DNA of 5,531 nucleotides from Desulfarculaceae bacterium JdFR-95 (GTDB lineage: Bacteria; Desulfobacterota; Desulfarculia; Desulfarculales; Desulfarculaceae), in the NCBI GenBank assembly GCA_002011835.1, contig MTPE01000306.1, positions 1 to 5,531 on the forward strand, in the 5' to 3' direction. The position numbers were made by a program, and so were the translations under genes. The first letter of the stretch is position 1; each line of letters begins with the position of its first letter. The notes under the pieces are model-generated. The model saw only the letters and a list, made by a program, of their open reading frames with translations, was not told where the DNA came from and did no database searches. This document shows, piece by piece, positions 5,396 through 5,531 of the stretch.

Positions 5396-5531
5396 CCTCA
5401 GGACCTTTGGCCAGGGTGGCGTTGCTCGGCGACGTGAACGTTGACGTGACGCTTCCGGTCCCACGGTTCCCCCTACCGGGAACGGAGGAGCTGAGCGAAC
5501 GTCTGCACCTTTCCCTGGGCGGCTCCGTGGT
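5392..5531 (+). CDS. PfkB-family carbohydrate/nucleoside kinase (partial, N-terminus only)
   Basis: The frame is open to the window end: 46 complete residues. It reads RVALLGDVNVDVTLP (8-22), then a PG at 29-30 and LSLGGSV at 40-46. That is the N-terminal strand, the substrate-binding GD-x(3)-D element and the start of the GG segment of ribokinase/PfkB-type kinases, which phosphorylate sugars or nucleosides with ATP in the cytoplasm. The start is put at GTG 5392 because it overlaps the permease TGA as GTGA, as at both preceding junctions; however, no GGAGG precedes it. TTG 5407 or GTG 5416 (with AGGA at 5400-5403) are alternatives that keep the conserved strand. Placed after a nucleoside-type importer, it could be a ribokinase or an adenosine/other nucleoside kinase, trapping the imported substrate. 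Most of the protein, including the ATP site and catalytic Asp, is outside the window, so the subfamily cannot be decided. Confidence 0.75.
   Translation, partial: MTSGPLARVALLGDVNVDVTLPVPRFPLPGTEELSERLHLSLGGSV

Noticed and set aside
1..5531. CRISPR arrays, tRNA or rRNA genes, insertion sequences, integrase or attachment sites
   Set aside because: No regularly spaced repeats, RNA-gene signatures, transposase frames or terminal inverted repeats were seen; the region looks like ordinary chromosomal operon DNA.

Overview
The window carries a four-gene ABC importer operon of the BMP (basic membrane protein / PnrA) family on the + strand. It is followed by the start of a PfkB-family kinase that appears to belong to the same transcript. 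Upstream, a divergent - strand gene for an unrecognised exported protein runs off the left edge. Coding density is very high: no stretch over about 100 bases lacks a gene.

Organism: DNA is GC-rich, and most start codons chosen here are GTG. The binding protein has an ordinary signal-peptidase-I leader with no lipobox cysteine, which suits a bacterium with an outer membrane and a true periplasm better than a typical Gram-positive. At least one gene looks leaderless (a -10-like hexamer just upstream of its ATG). No phylum can be named from this; an uncultured or thermophile-related diderm lineage would fit, but that is a guess.

Layout: 1-408 (-), N-terminal 136 residues of a secreted, helix-rich protein of unknown function. 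409-507, divergent regulatory region with a candidate promoter for each direction, an 8-bp direct repeat, and a short leader that can fold in two mutually exclusive ways around the Shine-Dalgarno sequence. 508-1689 (+), periplasmic substrate-binding protein. 1708-1742, strong intercistronic hairpin with a UUCG tetraloop. 1765-3357 (+), double-domain ATPase. 3354-4502 and 4499-5395 (+), two permeases. 5392-end (+), PfkB-type sugar/nucleoside kinase, truncated by the window. The last three junctions are all GTGA start/stop overlaps.

How they work together: the binding protein should capture a ligand (by family most likely a nucleoside) in the periplasm, the two permeases form the channel, the ATPase powers import, and the kinase would phosphorylate the imported nucleoside or sugar and trap it. 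The transporter architecture matches known nucleoside importers such as B. subtilis YufNOPQ (NupNOPQ). The substrate itself cannot be read from the sequence. I found no clearly unprecedented system; the least explained items are the leader RNA, the intercistronic hairpin, the C-terminal insertion in the binding protein and the unknown divergent gene.
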